From JACKOB01 sp024234575 (GTDB lineage: Bacteria > Pseudomonadota > Gammaproteobacteria > Pseudomonadales > Oleiphilaceae): a stretch of 64,000 bases of DNA. A program made the translations under genes and the position numbers. Shown here in pieces: positions 27,197 to 36,148 of this stretch (the stretch's first letter is position 1; each line of letters opens with the position of its first letter). Below the pieces are notes generated by a model. It did not search any database. It was not told the DNA's origin and saw only the letters and a list, made by a program, of their open reading frames with translations. The stretch spans positions 141,480-205,479 of the forward strand of contig JBPJFZ010000010.1 of NCBI GenBank assembly GCA_051208035.1. The letters run 5' to 3'.

Positions 27197-27310
27197 TTAT
27201 CCTTGGCGCTGCTTATGACGAGCTTCTTTACATATAACTCTTACAGAGCCATTTCTTTTAATAACCTTGCAGTTTCTGCACATTTTTTTTACTGACGCGC
27301 GAACTTTCAT
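27197..27310 (-). CDS. rpmJ: 50S ribosomal protein L36
   Basis: 37 residues from ATG 27310: MKVRASVKKMCRNCKVIKRN then GSVRVICKEARHKQRQG. The zinc-binding C11, C14, C27 and H32 are all present, so this is the zinc-binding (C+) form. It is short, but the sequence is unmistakable. It lies 41 nt after secY as the last gene of the spc operon, and is followed by a hairpin and the rpsM promoter. Confidence 0.97.
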   Translation of the reverse strand: MKVRASVKKMCRNCKVIKRNGSVRVICKEARHKQRQG

Positions 27311-27351
27311 GACAATCTCCAACTCACGATTAAATAATCAAAACAAACTTA

Positions 27352-28668
27352 TTAGCTTCGACCATAGTTTTTCAAATTTGATTTTTTCATCAAAGACTCA
27401 TACTGATGAGACATAAGATGTGATTGTACCTGAGCCATAAAATCCATCACGACAACAACGACAATCAGTAATGATGTACCACCAAAATAAAATGGGACAT
27501 TCCACCACACCACCAAAAACTGAGGTAACAACGACACAGCCGCGATATAAAATGCGCCAAACAAGGTTAGTCGCGTTAATACACCGTCAATGTACTTAGC
27601 TGTTTGCTCACCAGGACGAATACCCGGAACAAATGCCCCTGATTTCTTTAAGTTATCGGCTACTTCTTTTGGGTTGTACATTAGCGCGGTGTAGAAAAAA
27701 CAAAAGAACACAACAGCCATTGCAAACAGCAGAATATATAATGGCTGGCTAGGCGCCAACGCTTGGGACAAGTCTGCTAACCACTGCATGCCTTCGCCTT
27801 GACCAAACCACTGACCCAAAGACGCCGGAAATAACAGTATGCTTGACGCAAAAATGGGCGGAATCACACCAGCCATATTTACCTTTAAAGGTAAGTGGCT
27901 AGTCTGCTGCGCATATACTTTGCGACCTTGCTGCCTTTTAGCATAGTTAATCGTTATGCGTCGCTGCCCTCTCTCCATAAATACGACGAACGCAACAATC
28001 GCCACCGCAAATATTGCAATTGCTAACAAAGCGAGAATATTAATCTCACCCTGTCTTGCCTGTTCAAAAGACTGCCCAAACGCAGACGGCAACCCGGCTA
28101 CAATTCCTGCAAAAATCAACAGTGATATACCATTTCCTATGCCTTTTTCAGTAATTTGTTCGCCAAGCCACATTAAAAAGACAGCTCCGCACACAAACGT
28201 AATTACCGCCATCGCATAAAACTGATAACTATCCGTGAAGGTTACCCCTTGAGACGCGAGCCCAACCGACATGCCCGTGGCCTGGATCGTTGCTAACAAT
28301 ACAGTGCCATATCGGGTATATTGGCTGATCTTACGCCGGCCAGACTCACCTTCTTTTTTCAATTGTTCAAGCTGTGGACTCACTACCGTCATTAACTGCA
28401 TGATAATAGAGGCAGAGATGTAAGGCATTATTCCTAAAGCAAATATACTCATTCGCTCTAGAGCTCCCCCAGAGAACATATTGAACAAACTCAATATTGT
28501 CCCCTGGTTTTGATCGAACAATGCGGCCAAGCGATCTGGGTTTATACCTGGAACCGGTATATGCGCTCCGATCCTATATACAACAATTGCAATAAATACA
28601 AACCATAACCGACTTTTTAACTCTGCGAACCCTTTTCCAACAGACGACGGTAGCGATGCCTTTGACAT
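27352..28668 (-). CDS. secY: Protein translocase channel SecY
   Basis: 438 residues with ten expected transmembrane helices. Family motifs include AHIPVPGINPDRLA, the GIMPYISASIIMQLM segment of the second helix, and the cytoplasmic loop EKGIGNGISLLIFAGIVAGLP. SecY forms the protein-conducting pore with SecE (encoded at 53746-54108) and SecG. It starts directly after the rplO stop (TAA then ATG), so translation is likely coupled. Confidence 0.98.
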   Translation of the reverse strand: MSKASLPSSVGKGFAELKSRLWFVFIAIVVYRIGAHIPVPGINPDRLAALFDQNQGTILSLFNMFSGGALERMSIFALGIMPYISASIIMQLMTVVSPQLEQLKKEGESGRRKISQYTRYGTVLLATIQATGMSVGLASQGVTFTDSYQFYAMAVITFVCGAVFLMWLGEQITEKGIGNGISLLIFAGIVAGLPSAFGQSFEQARQGEINILALLAIAIFAVAIVAFVVFMERGQRRITINYAKRQQGRKVYAQQTSHLPLKVNMAGVIPPIFASSILLFPASLGQWFGQGEGMQWLADLSQALAPSQPLYILLFAMAVVFFCFFYTALMYNPKEVADNLKKSGAFVPGIRPGEQTAKYIDGVLTRLTLFGAFYIAAVSLLPQFLVVWWNVPFYFGGTSLLIVVVVVMDFMAQVQSHLMSHQYESLMKKSNLKNYGRS

Positions 28669-29103
28669 TTAGTCCTCAACTTTTCCACCGGCAGCCGTAA
28701 TTGACTCTAAAGCACCTTTCGTTACTTTTAGCCCTTTTACAGTTACAGCCTTAGTTATTTCACCAGATTTAATAACCTTAACAACTTTTACATCTTTTCT
28801 AACGATGTTAGCGTTTTTAAGTGCATCCAAATCTATGATATCAACACCGATTTTATCGATTTCATTAAGTCTGACTTCAGTGGAATATTTCCCTACCCTA
28901 GACGTGAAACCAAATTTTGGTAAACGACGATGGAGTGGCTGTTGACCACCTTCAAAACCTCGACGAACACCTCCTCCAGATCTTGACTTGGCGCCTTTAT
29001 GACCACGGCCACCGGTTTTACCTAGCCCGCTACCGATACCACGACCAAGGCGTTTACCCGCCTTTTTGGAACCAGGTGCTGGACTTAAAGTATTTAACTT
29101 CAT
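28669..29103 (-). CDS. rplO: 50S ribosomal protein L15
   Basis: 144 residues from ATG 29103, which matches the family start MKLNTLSPAPGSKKAGKRLG and has GGGGAA upstream. A TTG 15 nt further up would overlap rpmD and is not needed. The Gly-rich basic segment GRGIGSGLGKTGGRGHKGAK threads into the large subunit. It directly follows rpmD and precedes secY. Confidence 0.97.
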   Translation of the reverse strand: MKLNTLSPAPGSKKAGKRLGRGIGSGLGKTGGRGHKGAKSRSGGGVRRGFEGGQQPLHRRLPKFGFTSRVGKYSTEVRLNEIDKIGVDIIDLDALKNANIVRKDVKVVKVIKSGEITKAVTVKGLKVTKGALESITAAGGKVED

Positions 29104-29104
29104 G

Positions 29105-29293
29105 TTATTCCCCTTCAACCCGAACCAAGTAGTTGACCTTGTTGATCATTCCACGAATTTCGGCTGTATCTTGCAACTCAACGCTATGACCAATTCGCTT
29201 CAAGCCCAACCCTTTCACAGTTGCCTTATGCTTGGGTAAGCGACCAATAACGCTCTTTTGGAGCGTAACTTTTAACGTTCTAGTATTAGACAT
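29105..29293 (-). CDS. rpmD: 50S ribosomal protein L30
   Basis: 62 residues containing LKVTLQKSVIGRLPKHKATV and LGLKRIGHSVELQDT, both typical of bacterial L30. It lies in the spc operon between rpsE (5 nt upstream) and rplO (1 nt downstream). Confidence 0.97.
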   Translation of the reverse strand: MSNTRTLKVTLQKSVIGRLPKHKATVKGLGLKRIGHSVELQDTAEIRGMINKVNYLVRVEGE

Positions 29294-29298
29294 TTTAC

Positions 29299-29799
29299 TT
29301 ACCCCGTAATCTCTTCAATGGTCTTGCCACGACGAGCCGCTACGTCTTCAGGCGCCGCCATACTCTTCAAACCGTTAAAGGTAGCTCGCACTACGTTAAC
29401 TGGGTTTGTTGACCCATAGCATTTCGCTAATACGTTATGTACACCTGCAATTTCTAAAACTGCTCGCATTGCACCGCCAGCTATAATTCCAGTACCTTCT
29501 GAAGCAGGCTGCATGTACACTTTTGACGCGCCATGCCTAGCTTTAACAGGGTACTGTAGAGTTGAACCGTTCAATGCAACGTGGATCATGTTCTTTTTAG
29601 CAGCATCCATAGCTTTCTGTATGGCTACAGGCACTTCTTTAGCCTTACCACGCCCGAATCCAACTCTGCCATTACCATCACCAACAACTGTCAGTGCGGT
29701 AAAACCAAAAATACGTCCACCCTTAACTACTTTCGCTACTCGATTAACCTGGACTAGCTTCTCCTGAAGTTCAGGCGTCTTTTGTTCGACAACGCTCAT
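29299..29799 (-). CDS. rpsE: 30S ribosomal protein S5
   Basis: 166 residues. The double-stranded RNA-binding-like domain (LVQVNRVAKVVKGGRIFGFT) and the C-terminal domain (GGAMRAVLEIAGVHNVLAKC) are intact. S5 lies at the mRNA entry side and affects decoding fidelity. It is in the spc operon, 12 nt after rplR. Confidence 0.98.
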   Translation of the reverse strand: MSVVEQKTPELQEKLVQVNRVAKVVKGGRIFGFTALTVVGDGNGRVGFGRGKAKEVPVAIQKAMDAAKKNMIHVALNGSTLQYPVKARHGASKVYMQPASEGTGIIAGGAMRAVLEIAGVHNVLAKCYGSTNPVNVVRATFNGLKSMAAPEDVAARRGKTIEEITG

Positions 29800-29811
29800 T
29801 TTTAATACCTC

Positions 29812-30162
29812 TTAGAATTTAAGTCCGCTTTCTCGAGCAGCATCTGCAAGAGCTTTAACTCGACCGTGGTAACGAAAACCGGAGCGATCAAATGCCACCG
29901 TCTCAACACCTGCGGCCTTAGCTTTTTCAGCAATAAGTTGACCAACTTTCTTAGCCGCATCAACATTGCCGGTTTTATCGTTTTTTAGCTCGCTATCAAG
30001 CGTTGAAGCTGACGCTAAAATACTTGCGCCATCTCCCGCAATAATCTGAGCGTACATGTGACGAGGGGTACGGTGAATACACAATCTTGTTGCACCCAAC
30101 TCACGAATTTTCATGCGCGAGCTCTTAGCTCTTCGCAATCTTGCCTGCTTTTTAGTATTCAT
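29812..30162 (-). CDS. rplR: 50S ribosomal protein L18
   Basis: 116 residues: MNTKKQARLRRAKSSRMKIR start and GFRYHGRVKALADAARESGL end. L18 binds 5S rRNA with L5, which is also encoded in this operon. It lies 9 nt after rplF. Confidence 0.98.
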   Translation of the reverse strand: MNTKKQARLRRAKSSRMKIRELGATRLCIHRTPRHMYAQIIAGDGASILASASTLDSELKNDKTGNVDAAKKVGQLIAEKAKAAGVETVAFDRSGFRYHGRVKALADAARESGLKF

Positions 30163-30171
30163 GTCGCTACC

Positions 30172-30705
30172 CTACTTCTTCTTAGCTTCTTTACGTGCAA
30201 CATTCTCATCCGCATATCTTACACCTTTGCCTTTATATGGCTCGGGCGGTCTGAATCCGCGAATCTCTGCTGCAACCTGCCCTACTACCTGCTTGTCTAT
30301 ACCCTTAACGAGTACTTCAGTTTGCGATGGAGTTTCGGCTGTTACACCCTCCGGAAGCAAATACTCAACAGGATGGGAGAAGCCTAACGTAAGGTTTAAT
30401 TTTTTACCTTGAGCCTGGGCACGATAGCCGACACCGACTAATTGAAGTTTTTTCTCAAAGCCTTGAGAAACACCAACAACCATATTGTTTACTAACGCTC
30501 GGGTGGTACCCGCAAGAGCTCTTGACTGCTTTGCACCATCACGCGCGGCAAACTTAAGCGTCTTATCTTCTTGAGAAACTTGTACTGAATTATGAATATT
30601 CAGCGACAAAGCACCCTTGCTTCCTTTAACTTGTATATCTTGTCCTTGAAGCTTGACCTCAACACCAGAGGGCAGTACGACAGGACTATTAGCAACTCTA
30701 GACAT
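30172..30705 (-). CDS. rplF: 50S ribosomal protein L6
   Basis: 177 residues, two similar domains, with the C-terminal motif RPPEPYKGKGVRYADE typical of L6. It sits near the factor-binding site of the large subunit. It is in the spc operon, 9 nt from each neighbour (rpsH and rplR). Confidence 0.98.
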   Translation of the reverse strand: MSRVANSPVVLPSGVEVKLQGQDIQVKGSKGALSLNIHNSVQVSQEDKTLKFAARDGAKQSRALAGTTRALVNNMVVGVSQGFEKKLQLVGVGYRAQAQGKKLNLTLGFSHPVEYLLPEGVTAETPSQTEVLVKGIDKQVVGQVAAEIRGFRPPEPYKGKGVRYADENVARKEAKKK

Positions 30706-30714
30706 TTTATACTC

Positions 30715-31107
30715 CTAGAATACAGTGCAAATAACTTCGCCGCCAACACCCGCTTTTCGAGCTGCGCGATCTGTCATAACGCCAATTGACGTGGATACAA
30801 TTAACACGCCAAGACCACCAGCCACTTTCGGCAAGTCATCTTTCCCACGATACTGACGCAAACCAGGTCGGCTTACTCTCTTAATATCCTGGATAACGGG
30901 TTTACCCTGAAAGTACTTCAACGTAACTGCCAAAGAAGGCTTGGTTTCAGAGGATACTTCGTAACCCTCTATAAAACCTTCCTGCTTTAACACTTCAGCT
31001 ACCGATACTTTCATTTTTGAGGACGGCATAGCGACGACATTCTTCTCCGCCATCTGTCCGTTACGAATACGTGTAAACATATCCGCAAGTGTATCTTGCA
31101 TGCTCAT
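30715..31107 (-). CDS. rpsH: 30S ribosomal protein S8
   Basis: 130 residues beginning MSMQDTLADMFTRIRNGQ and ending GVGGEVICTVF. S8 is an early 16S rRNA binder and in E. coli the translational repressor of the spc operon through the rplE region. It follows rpsN by 59 nt. Confidence 0.98.
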   Translation of the reverse strand: MSMQDTLADMFTRIRNGQMAEKNVVAMPSSKMKVSVAEVLKQEGFIEGYEVSSETKPSLAVTLKYFQGKPVIQDIKRVSRPGLRQYRGKDDLPKVAGGLGVLIVSTSIGVMTDRAARKAGVGGEVICTVF

Positions 31108-31166
31108 CTGTGTGAGGCTCCTATCTTTTTAGTTGTGCAGCTTTTGCTTACCAACACTACAATGTT

Positions 31167-31472
31167 TTACCAAGATGCCTTTTTGAGACCAGGCACATCA
31201 CCCACCATACAATGCTCACGTAGTTTTATTCTAGAAAGTTTGAACTTTCTAAATACACCATGTGGCCTGCCAGTGATCTGACATCTATTTCTCAAACGCA
31301 CCGGGCTCGCATCTCGTGGTAGCCTTTGCAGTTGTTGCTGTGCTTCCCAACGCTGCTCTTCTGTGCTGTTTGGATTTTTAATGGTTTCTTTCAGAGCCGC
31401 TCGCTTTTCTGCATATTTTGCTACAGTTTTTTCGCGCTTTAGCTCTCTCTCTTTCATTCCTAGCTTTGCCAT
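31167..31472 (-). CDS. rpsN: 30S ribosomal protein S14 (zinc-free form)
   Basis: 101 residues, the long S14 version without the CxxC zinc pairs of the short form; the C-terminal motif RNRCQITGRPHGVFRKFKLS is intact. It lies in the spc operon, 9 nt after rplE. Confidence 0.98.
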   Translation of the reverse strand: MAKLGMKERELKREKTVAKYAEKRAALKETIKNPNSTEEQRWEAQQQLQRLPRDASPVRLRNRCQITGRPHGVFRKFKLSRIKLREHCMVGDVPGLKKASW

Positions 31473-31481
31473 AACTACACC

Positions 31482-32021
31482 TTATTTCCTGAATGGAAAG
31501 TTAAACGCTGTAAGCAACGCTTTACCTTCTACATCGGTTTTAGCACTTGTTGTAAAAGTTATATCCATACCACGAAGCTTGTCGACTTTGTCGTATTCAA
31601 CTTCAGGGAATATAATCTGCTCCTTTACACCCATGCTGTAGTTTCCACGGCCATCGAAAGACTTTCCGTTTACACCACGGAAGTCCCTGATTCTTGGCAT
31701 TGCTATATCCACCAATCTTTCAAGAAACTCCCACATGCGATCGCCACGCAACGTCACTTTGACACCGATAGGCATACCTTCTCTAATCTTAAAACCAGCT
31801 ACTGACTTCTTAGCTTTCGTAATAACAGGCTTCTGACCTGCCAACTTTTCAAGGTCAGCGTAAGCATTTTCGATTTGCTTTTTATCCATCGTAGCTTCGC
31901 CAACACCCATATTTAGAGTAATTTTCTCTAATTTTGGCACTTGCATTACATTTTTATAGTCGAATTGCTTCTGCAATGCGGGGATGACTTCTTTCTGGTA
32001 AACTTCTCTCATTCTAGGCAT
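31482..32021 (-). CDS. rplE: 50S ribosomal protein L5
   Basis: 179 residues from ATG 32021 (MPRMREVYQKEVIPAL), chosen because the family start is a short basic peptide before L/MREVY and because GGGTGA lies 5 nt upstream. An in-frame GTG at 32036 would add five residues. VPKLEKITLNMGVGEA and SFDGRGNYSMGVKEQIIFPE are L5 hallmarks. L5 binds 5S rRNA and P-site tRNA. It follows rplX by about 18 nt. Confidence 0.97.
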   Translation of the reverse strand: MPRMREVYQKEVIPALQKQFDYKNVMQVPKLEKITLNMGVGEATMDKKQIENAYADLEKLAGQKPVITKAKKSVAGFKIREGMPIGVKVTLRGDRMWEFLERLVDIAMPRIRDFRGVNGKSFDGRGNYSMGVKEQIIFPEVEYDKVDKLRGMDITFTTSAKTDVEGKALLTAFNFPFRK

Positions 32022-32039
32022 CTTTTTCACCCACACCGT

Positions 32040-32354
32040 TTAGCCGATGGTCTCTTTGTTAGAACGGAATATTCTAACTTTGCTACCATCTTCCAACACT
32101 TTAAACCCAATTCTATCTGCTTTATTAGTGGCAGAATTATATATAGCCACATTTGAGCCTTGAATTGGCGCCTCTTTTTCTACAATGCCACCTGGCGCAC
32201 CAACAGTTGGGTTCGGTTTGCTATGACGTTTAATCATATTAATACCGCTAACAACCAATCGGCCATCAGATAAAACCCGCGACACTTTACCGCGCTTGCC
32301 TTTATCTTTACCAGCAATGACAATCACTTCATCATCACGTCTAATCTTACTCAT
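32040..32354 (-). CDS. rplX: 50S ribosomal protein L24
   Basis: 104 residues with a KOW motif at the N-terminus (DDEVIVIAGKDKGKRGKVSR). L24 initiates large-subunit assembly. It is in the spc operon, 15 nt after rplN. Confidence 0.98.
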   Translation of the reverse strand: MSKIRRDDEVIVIAGKDKGKRGKVSRVLSDGRLVVSGINMIKRHSKPNPTVGAPGGIVEKEAPIQGSNVAIYNSATNKADRIGFKVLEDGSKVRIFRSNKETIG

Positions 32355-32369
32355 ACAGGTCTCCTTTCC

Positions 32370-32738
32370 TTAAAGCACTTCAGGTGCTAAAGAAATGATT
32401 TTCATGAACTTATCACCGCGCAGCTCGCGAGTAACAGGCCCGAAAATCCGGGTACCAATTGGCGCTTGTTGAGTATTCAACAGCACGGCTGCATTTCCAT
32501 CGAAACGAATCAGTGATCCGTCCGCTCGGCGAACACCTTTCTTAGTACGCACTACCACTGCATTTAGTACCTGGCCTTTCTTAACCTTACCACGTGGAAT
32601 TGCTTCCTTAACGGTAACTTTAATAACATCGCCAATATGCGCGTAGCGTCTATGTGATCCACCTAGGACTTTGATGCACATGACTCGACGAGCGCCGCTG
32701 TTATCAGCAACGTCTAGCATCGATTGAGTCTGAATCAT
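32370..32738 (-). CDS. rplN: 50S ribosomal protein L14
   Basis: 122 residues: MIQTQSMLDVADNSGARRVM start, GTRIFGPVTRELR near the end. L14 forms the B8 bridge face of the large subunit. It is conventionally the first gene of the spc operon. The 52-nt gap after rpsQ contains a small CCACC/GGTGG hairpin, and I see no clear promoter there, so S10 and spc genes may be read together. Confidence 0.98.
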   Translation of the reverse strand: MIQTQSMLDVADNSGARRVMCIKVLGGSHRRYAHIGDVIKVTVKEAIPRGKVKKGQVLNAVVVRTKKGVRRADGSLIRFDGNAAVLLNTQQAPIGTRIFGPVTRELRGDKFMKIISLAPEVL

Positions 32739-32790
32739 GGCTAATCTCCAATAATTATCTTACGTCTTTACAGACTGGCCACCGAGGTGG

Positions 32791-33057
32791 TCACACGTTC
32801 GAAGCGTGCTCGTTGATAGATACCAACTTCCAACATTTAGTCTTTGAAATTGGTCGTGACTCAGCAATTGTAACTGTGTCACCGATATTACATTCATTAT
32901 TTTCATCGTGAGCATGCAACTTCGTCGATCTTTTCACGTACTTCCCATATATAGGGTGCTTAACGCGACGCTCGATCAAAACTGTAATGGACTTATCCAT
33001 TTTATTGCTCACGACTTTGCCGCTCAATGTACGAGCACTCTTTGCAGCATCAGTCAT
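32791..33057 (-). CDS. rpsQ: 30S ribosomal protein S17
   Basis: 88 residues with the OB-fold sequence LSGKVVSNKMDKSITVLIER and ESRPISKTKCWKLV. It is an early 16S binder. It is the last gene of the S10 operon, 2 nt after rpmC. Confidence 0.98.
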   Translation of the reverse strand: MTDAAKSARTLSGKVVSNKMDKSITVLIERRVKHPIYGKYVKRSTKLHAHDENNECNIGDTVTIAESRPISKTKCWKLVSINEHASNV

Positions 33058-33059
33058 AA

Positions 33060-33251
33060 TTATTTACCTGCTTTCTCTGTCAAAACTGTTTTCACTCGAG
33101 CGATGTCACGCCTTACTTTAGATAGCAAATGGGACTGACTCAACTGACCGGTTGCTTTACGCATCCTTAAGTTAAATTGCTCTTTAAGCAAACCCAAAAG
33201 TTCCTTGTTCAGCTCTTCAGCTGACTTATCTCGCATTTCTATAGTTTTCAT
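33060..33251 (-). CDS. rpmC: 50S ribosomal protein L29
   Basis: 63 residues forming a two-helix protein (RDKSAEELNKELLGLLKEQF, NLRMRKATGQL). It sits at the tunnel exit near the SRP and trigger factor site. Its ATG overlaps the rplP stop by one base. Confidence 0.98.
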   Translation of the reverse strand: MKTIEMRDKSAEELNKELLGLLKEQFNLRMRKATGQLSQSHLLSKVRRDIARVKTVLTEKAGK

Positions 33252-33664
33252 TACATCACCGTTCTAGTTACAAACGTCGTAGAGACAGGTAACTTCGCTG
33301 CTGCTAAAGCAAACGCTTCACGCGCCACTTCTTCAGACACACCTTCCATTTCATAAAGTACACGGCCTGGCTGAATCTGAGCAACCCAATATTCAACAGA
33401 ACCTTTACCTTTACCTTGTCTCACCTCTAACGGCTTCTGCGTAATTGGCTTATCAGGAAATATTCTGATCCAGACTTTGCCTCCACGCTTAATGCGTCGA
33501 TTGATAGTACGACGTGCCGACTCGATCTGACGAGAAGTAATTCTACCTCGACCAGTTGCCTTTAAACCGAATTCGCCGAAGCTTACTTTGCTTCCACGCT
33601 GTGCAAGGCCTCGGTTACGACCTTTTTGCATCTTCCTAAATTTTGTACGTTTAGGTTGCAACAT
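33251..33664 (-). CDS. rplP: 50S ribosomal protein L16
   Basis: 137 residues, starting MLQPKRTKFRKMQKGRNRGL. The arginine of the VWIRIFPDKPITQKP segment corresponds to the hydroxylated Arg81 region of E. coli L16. L16 organises the A-site side of the peptidyl transferase centre. It lies in the S10 operon, 12 nt after rpsC. Confidence 0.98.
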   Translation of the reverse strand: MLQPKRTKFRKMQKGRNRGLAQRGSKVSFGEFGLKATGRGRITSRQIESARRTINRRIKRGGKVWIRIFPDKPITQKPLEVRQGKGKGSVEYWVAQIQPGRVLYEMEGVSEEVAREAFALAAAKLPVSTTFVTRTVM

Positions 33665-33676
33665 AGTGAGCGCCCC

Positions 33677-34360
33677 TTATTTAGAACCTTTTTTCTTAGC
33701 TTGATTCTTTTCAGCTCGAACCTGTTCGATACCACCAAGAATTTCGCCTTTGAAAATCCAGACTTTAACACCAATAATTCCGTAGGTAGTCAATGCCTCA
33801 TGCGTTGAATAATCTATATCCGCTCGCAATGTATGCAAAGGCACTCTTCCCTCTCGGTACCATTCGGTACGTGCGATTTCTGCACCACCCAATCTACCAC
33901 CCACTTGAATCTTGATACCCTTGGCACCCTGTCTTATGGCGTTCTGAACAGCTCTTTTCATCGCTCTTCTGAACATAACGCGTCGCTCTAACTGGCTAGC
34001 AACGCCCGCTGCCACTAACTTAGCTTCTAAATCGGGCTTTCGAATCTCTTCGATATTGATGTGCACAGGCACACCCATTAAATCGCTCAAATCTTGACGC
34101 AGCTTCTCTACATCCTCTCCTTTCTTGCCGATAACAATACCAGGACGAGCAGTATGAATAGTAATTCTTGCATTTTGAGCAGGGCGCTCAATAACAATTT
34201 TACTTACCGATGCTTTATCTAATTTCTTTGTAAGAAAATTCCTAACTTCAATATCATTAAGAAGATTCTTTGCATAATTACCTTTCTCGGCATACCAAAC
34301 AGAATTATGATCTTTCACAATTCCTAACCGTATGCCATTCGGATGTACTTTCTGACCCAT
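33677..34360 (-). CDS. rpsC: 30S ribosomal protein S3
   Basis: 227 residues: MGQKVHPNGIRLGIVKDHNS start, a KH domain (TARPGIVIGKKGEDVEKLRQ), and the S3 C-terminal domain (KVWIFKGEILGG). It forms the mRNA entry pore with S4 and S5. It is 12 nt after rplV. Confidence 0.98.
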   Translation of the reverse strand: MGQKVHPNGIRLGIVKDHNSVWYAEKGNYAKNLLNDIEVRNFLTKKLDKASVSKIVIERPAQNARITIHTARPGIVIGKKGEDVEKLRQDLSDLMGVPVHINIEEIRKPDLEAKLVAAGVASQLERRVMFRRAMKRAVQNAIRQGAKGIKIQVGGRLGGAEIARTEWYREGRVPLHTLRADIDYSTHEALTTYGIIGVKVWIFKGEILGGIEQVRAEKNQAKKKGSK

Positions 34361-34372
34361 TTTAAGATTCTC

Positions 34373-34708
34373 CTATTTCTCAGCGACCTTGACCGTTATA
34401 TGACAAGTGCGCTTGAGGATTCGGTCTGCCCGACCCTTTGCTCGAGGCATAATGCGCTTCATTGTAGAGCCTTCGTCTACAAATACTGTAGCTACACGCA
34501 GCTCATCAACGTCTAGCCCTTCATTATGCTCTGCATTAGCAATCGCAGACTCTAGGGTCTTCTTAATTAAAGTAGCAGCTTTTTTCGGGCTAAATGCCAA
34601 CAAATTAAGCGCCTCTTCAACACCTTTACCTCGGATTTGATCTGCCACTAGACGAGCCTTCTGAGCAGACAACCGAGCACCCCTTAATTTAGCGGATACT
34701 TCCATCAT
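34373..34708 (-). CDS. rplV: 50S ribosomal protein L22
   Basis: 110-111 residues; two ATG codons are adjacent (34708 and 34705) after AGGAG, and either gives a normal L22. The beta-hairpin tip (MKRIMPRAKGRADRILKRTC) lines the exit tunnel and is the macrolide-resistance region; it looks normal. It is in the S10 operon, 15 nt after rpsS. Confidence 0.98.
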   Translation of the reverse strand: MMEVSAKLRGARLSAQKARLVADQIRGKGVEEALNLLAFSPKKAATLIKKTLESAIANAEHNEGLDVDELRVATVFVDEGSTMKRIMPRAKGRADRILKRTCHITVKVAEK

Positions 34709-34723
34709 ATTTACTCCTCAGAC

Positions 34724-34999
34724 TTACTTTTTGGCTTTCTTATCTGCCGCATGCCCCTTATAGGTGCGCGTGGCAGCAAACTCACCAAGCTTATGGCCGA
34801 CCATATCTTCAGTAACAAAAACAGGGACATGCTGCCTTCCGTTGTGTACTGCAATGGTTAAACCTACCATCTCCGGAAAAACTGTTGACCGGCGAGACCA
34901 AGTTTTTATTGGCCTCTTGTCATTATTTTCCAGAGCCGTTTCTACCTTTTTCAATAAATGAAGGTCGATAAAAGGACCCTTCTTTAGAGAACGTGGCAC
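34724..34999 (-). CDS. rpsS: 30S ribosomal protein S19, GTG start
   Basis: 91 residues beginning at GTG 34999 with AGGAG 6 nt upstream: (M)PRSLKKGPFIDLHLLKK, ending GHAADKKAKK. S19 binds the 30S head with S13. It is 12 nt after rplB. Confidence 0.98.
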   Translation of the reverse strand: MPRSLKKGPFIDLHLLKKVETALENNDKRPIKTWSRRSTVFPEMVGLTIAVHNGRQHVPVFVTEDMVGHKLGEFAATRTYKGHAADKKAKK

Positions 35000-35011
35000 A
35001 GCTAACTCCTC

Positions 35012-35839
35012 TTATTTAGCGGATCGACGTCGTACAATCATCTTATCTGTACGCTTGTTCTTGCGAGTCTTATGGCCTTTGGTCGGAACACCCCAAGGTG
35101 TTACTGGATGTCTACCGCCAGAGGTTCGCCCTTCACCACCACCATGTGGATGGTCAACTGGGTTCATAACAACACCACGAACTGTAGGTCTAACCCCACG
35201 CCATCGTGATGCGCCCGCCTTACCTAACTGACGCAAGTTATGCTCAGAGTTAGACACTTCACCCAAGGTTGCCTTGCACTCAGATAAAACTTTTCTCATT
35301 TCGCCCGAGCGTAATCTCAACGTTGCGTAAGAACCATCTCTTGCAACTAACTGCGCAGAAGTTCCTGCACTTCTTGCCATTTGAGCACCTTTACCAGGCT
35401 TAAGCTCAACGCAATGAATAACACTACCTACCGGAATATTACGAATTGGTAACGTGCTTCCAATTTTAATAGGTGCATCAGCACCCGAACGAACCGCATC
35501 ACCAGCGACTAGACCTTTCGGCGCAATAATGTACCGTCTTTCACCGTCAGCATACTTCAACAAAGCGATATGAGCTGAACGATTAGGATCGTACTCAAGA
35601 CGCTCAACGACTGCCGGTACACCCTCTTTATCCCGCTTAAAATCAACCACGCGATAGTGCTGCTTGTGACCACCACCAATATGACGAGTAGTGATTCTGC
35701 CATTATTGTTTCTACCGCCCGACTTCGACTTCTTTTCAACGAGCGCTGAGAATGGCTTACCTTTGTGCAAATCTTTATGCACAATCTTAACTACATGCCG
35801 GCGTCCAGCAGAAGTAGGTTTTGTTTTTACAATAGCCAT
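35012..35839 (-). CDS. rplB: 50S ribosomal protein L2
   Basis: 275 residues. The conserved C-terminal segment GVVMNPVDHPHGGGEGRTSG carries the histidine implicated in peptidyl transferase function and subunit joining. It is 15 nt after rplW in the S10 operon. Confidence 0.98.
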   Translation of the reverse strand: MAIVKTKPTSAGRRHVVKIVHKDLHKGKPFSALVEKKSKSGGRNNNGRITTRHIGGGHKQHYRVVDFKRDKEGVPAVVERLEYDPNRSAHIALLKYADGERRYIIAPKGLVAGDAVRSGADAPIKIGSTLPIRNIPVGSVIHCVELKPGKGAQMARSAGTSAQLVARDGSYATLRLRSGEMRKVLSECKATLGEVSNSEHNLRQLGKAGASRWRGVRPTVRGVVMNPVDHPHGGGEGRTSGGRHPVTPWGVPTKGHKTRKNKRTDKMIVRRRSAK

Positions 35840-35854
35840 AGTAATACCCCTAAG

Positions 35855-36148
35855 TTATTCGACATCCAAGAAGTCTATTTCTTGCCCTTCAGCCAAAGTA
35901 ACATACGCCTTGCGCAAGCCGTTCCGCTTACCCAATCCACGCGCAGTTCTTTTAACCTTACCCTTCTGATTCAAAACTGAAACAGAGAGAACCTTGACAT
36001 CGAACAACTGCTCTACTGCCGCCTTAATTTCAACCTTTGTTGCAGTTGGTGCCACTTTAAACACCACCTGGCCAGACTCTGCTGCCAATGAAGCCTTTTC
36101 TGAAATATGCGGCCCCATTAACACTTGATATACTCGCTCTTGGTTCAC
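35855..36148 (-). CDS. rplW: 50S ribosomal protein L23, GTG start
   Basis: 97 residues from GTG 36148, which overlaps the rplD stop as GTGA and has GGAG 8 nt upstream. Conserved: VLMGPHISEKASL and EQLFDVKVLSVSVLN. L23 lies at the tunnel exit and docks trigger factor and SRP. Confidence 0.97.
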   Translation of the reverse strand: MNQERVYQVLMGPHISEKASLAAESGQVVFKVAPTATKVEIKAAVEQLFDVKVLSVSVLNQKGKVKRTARGLGKRNGLRKAYVTLAEGQEIDFLDVE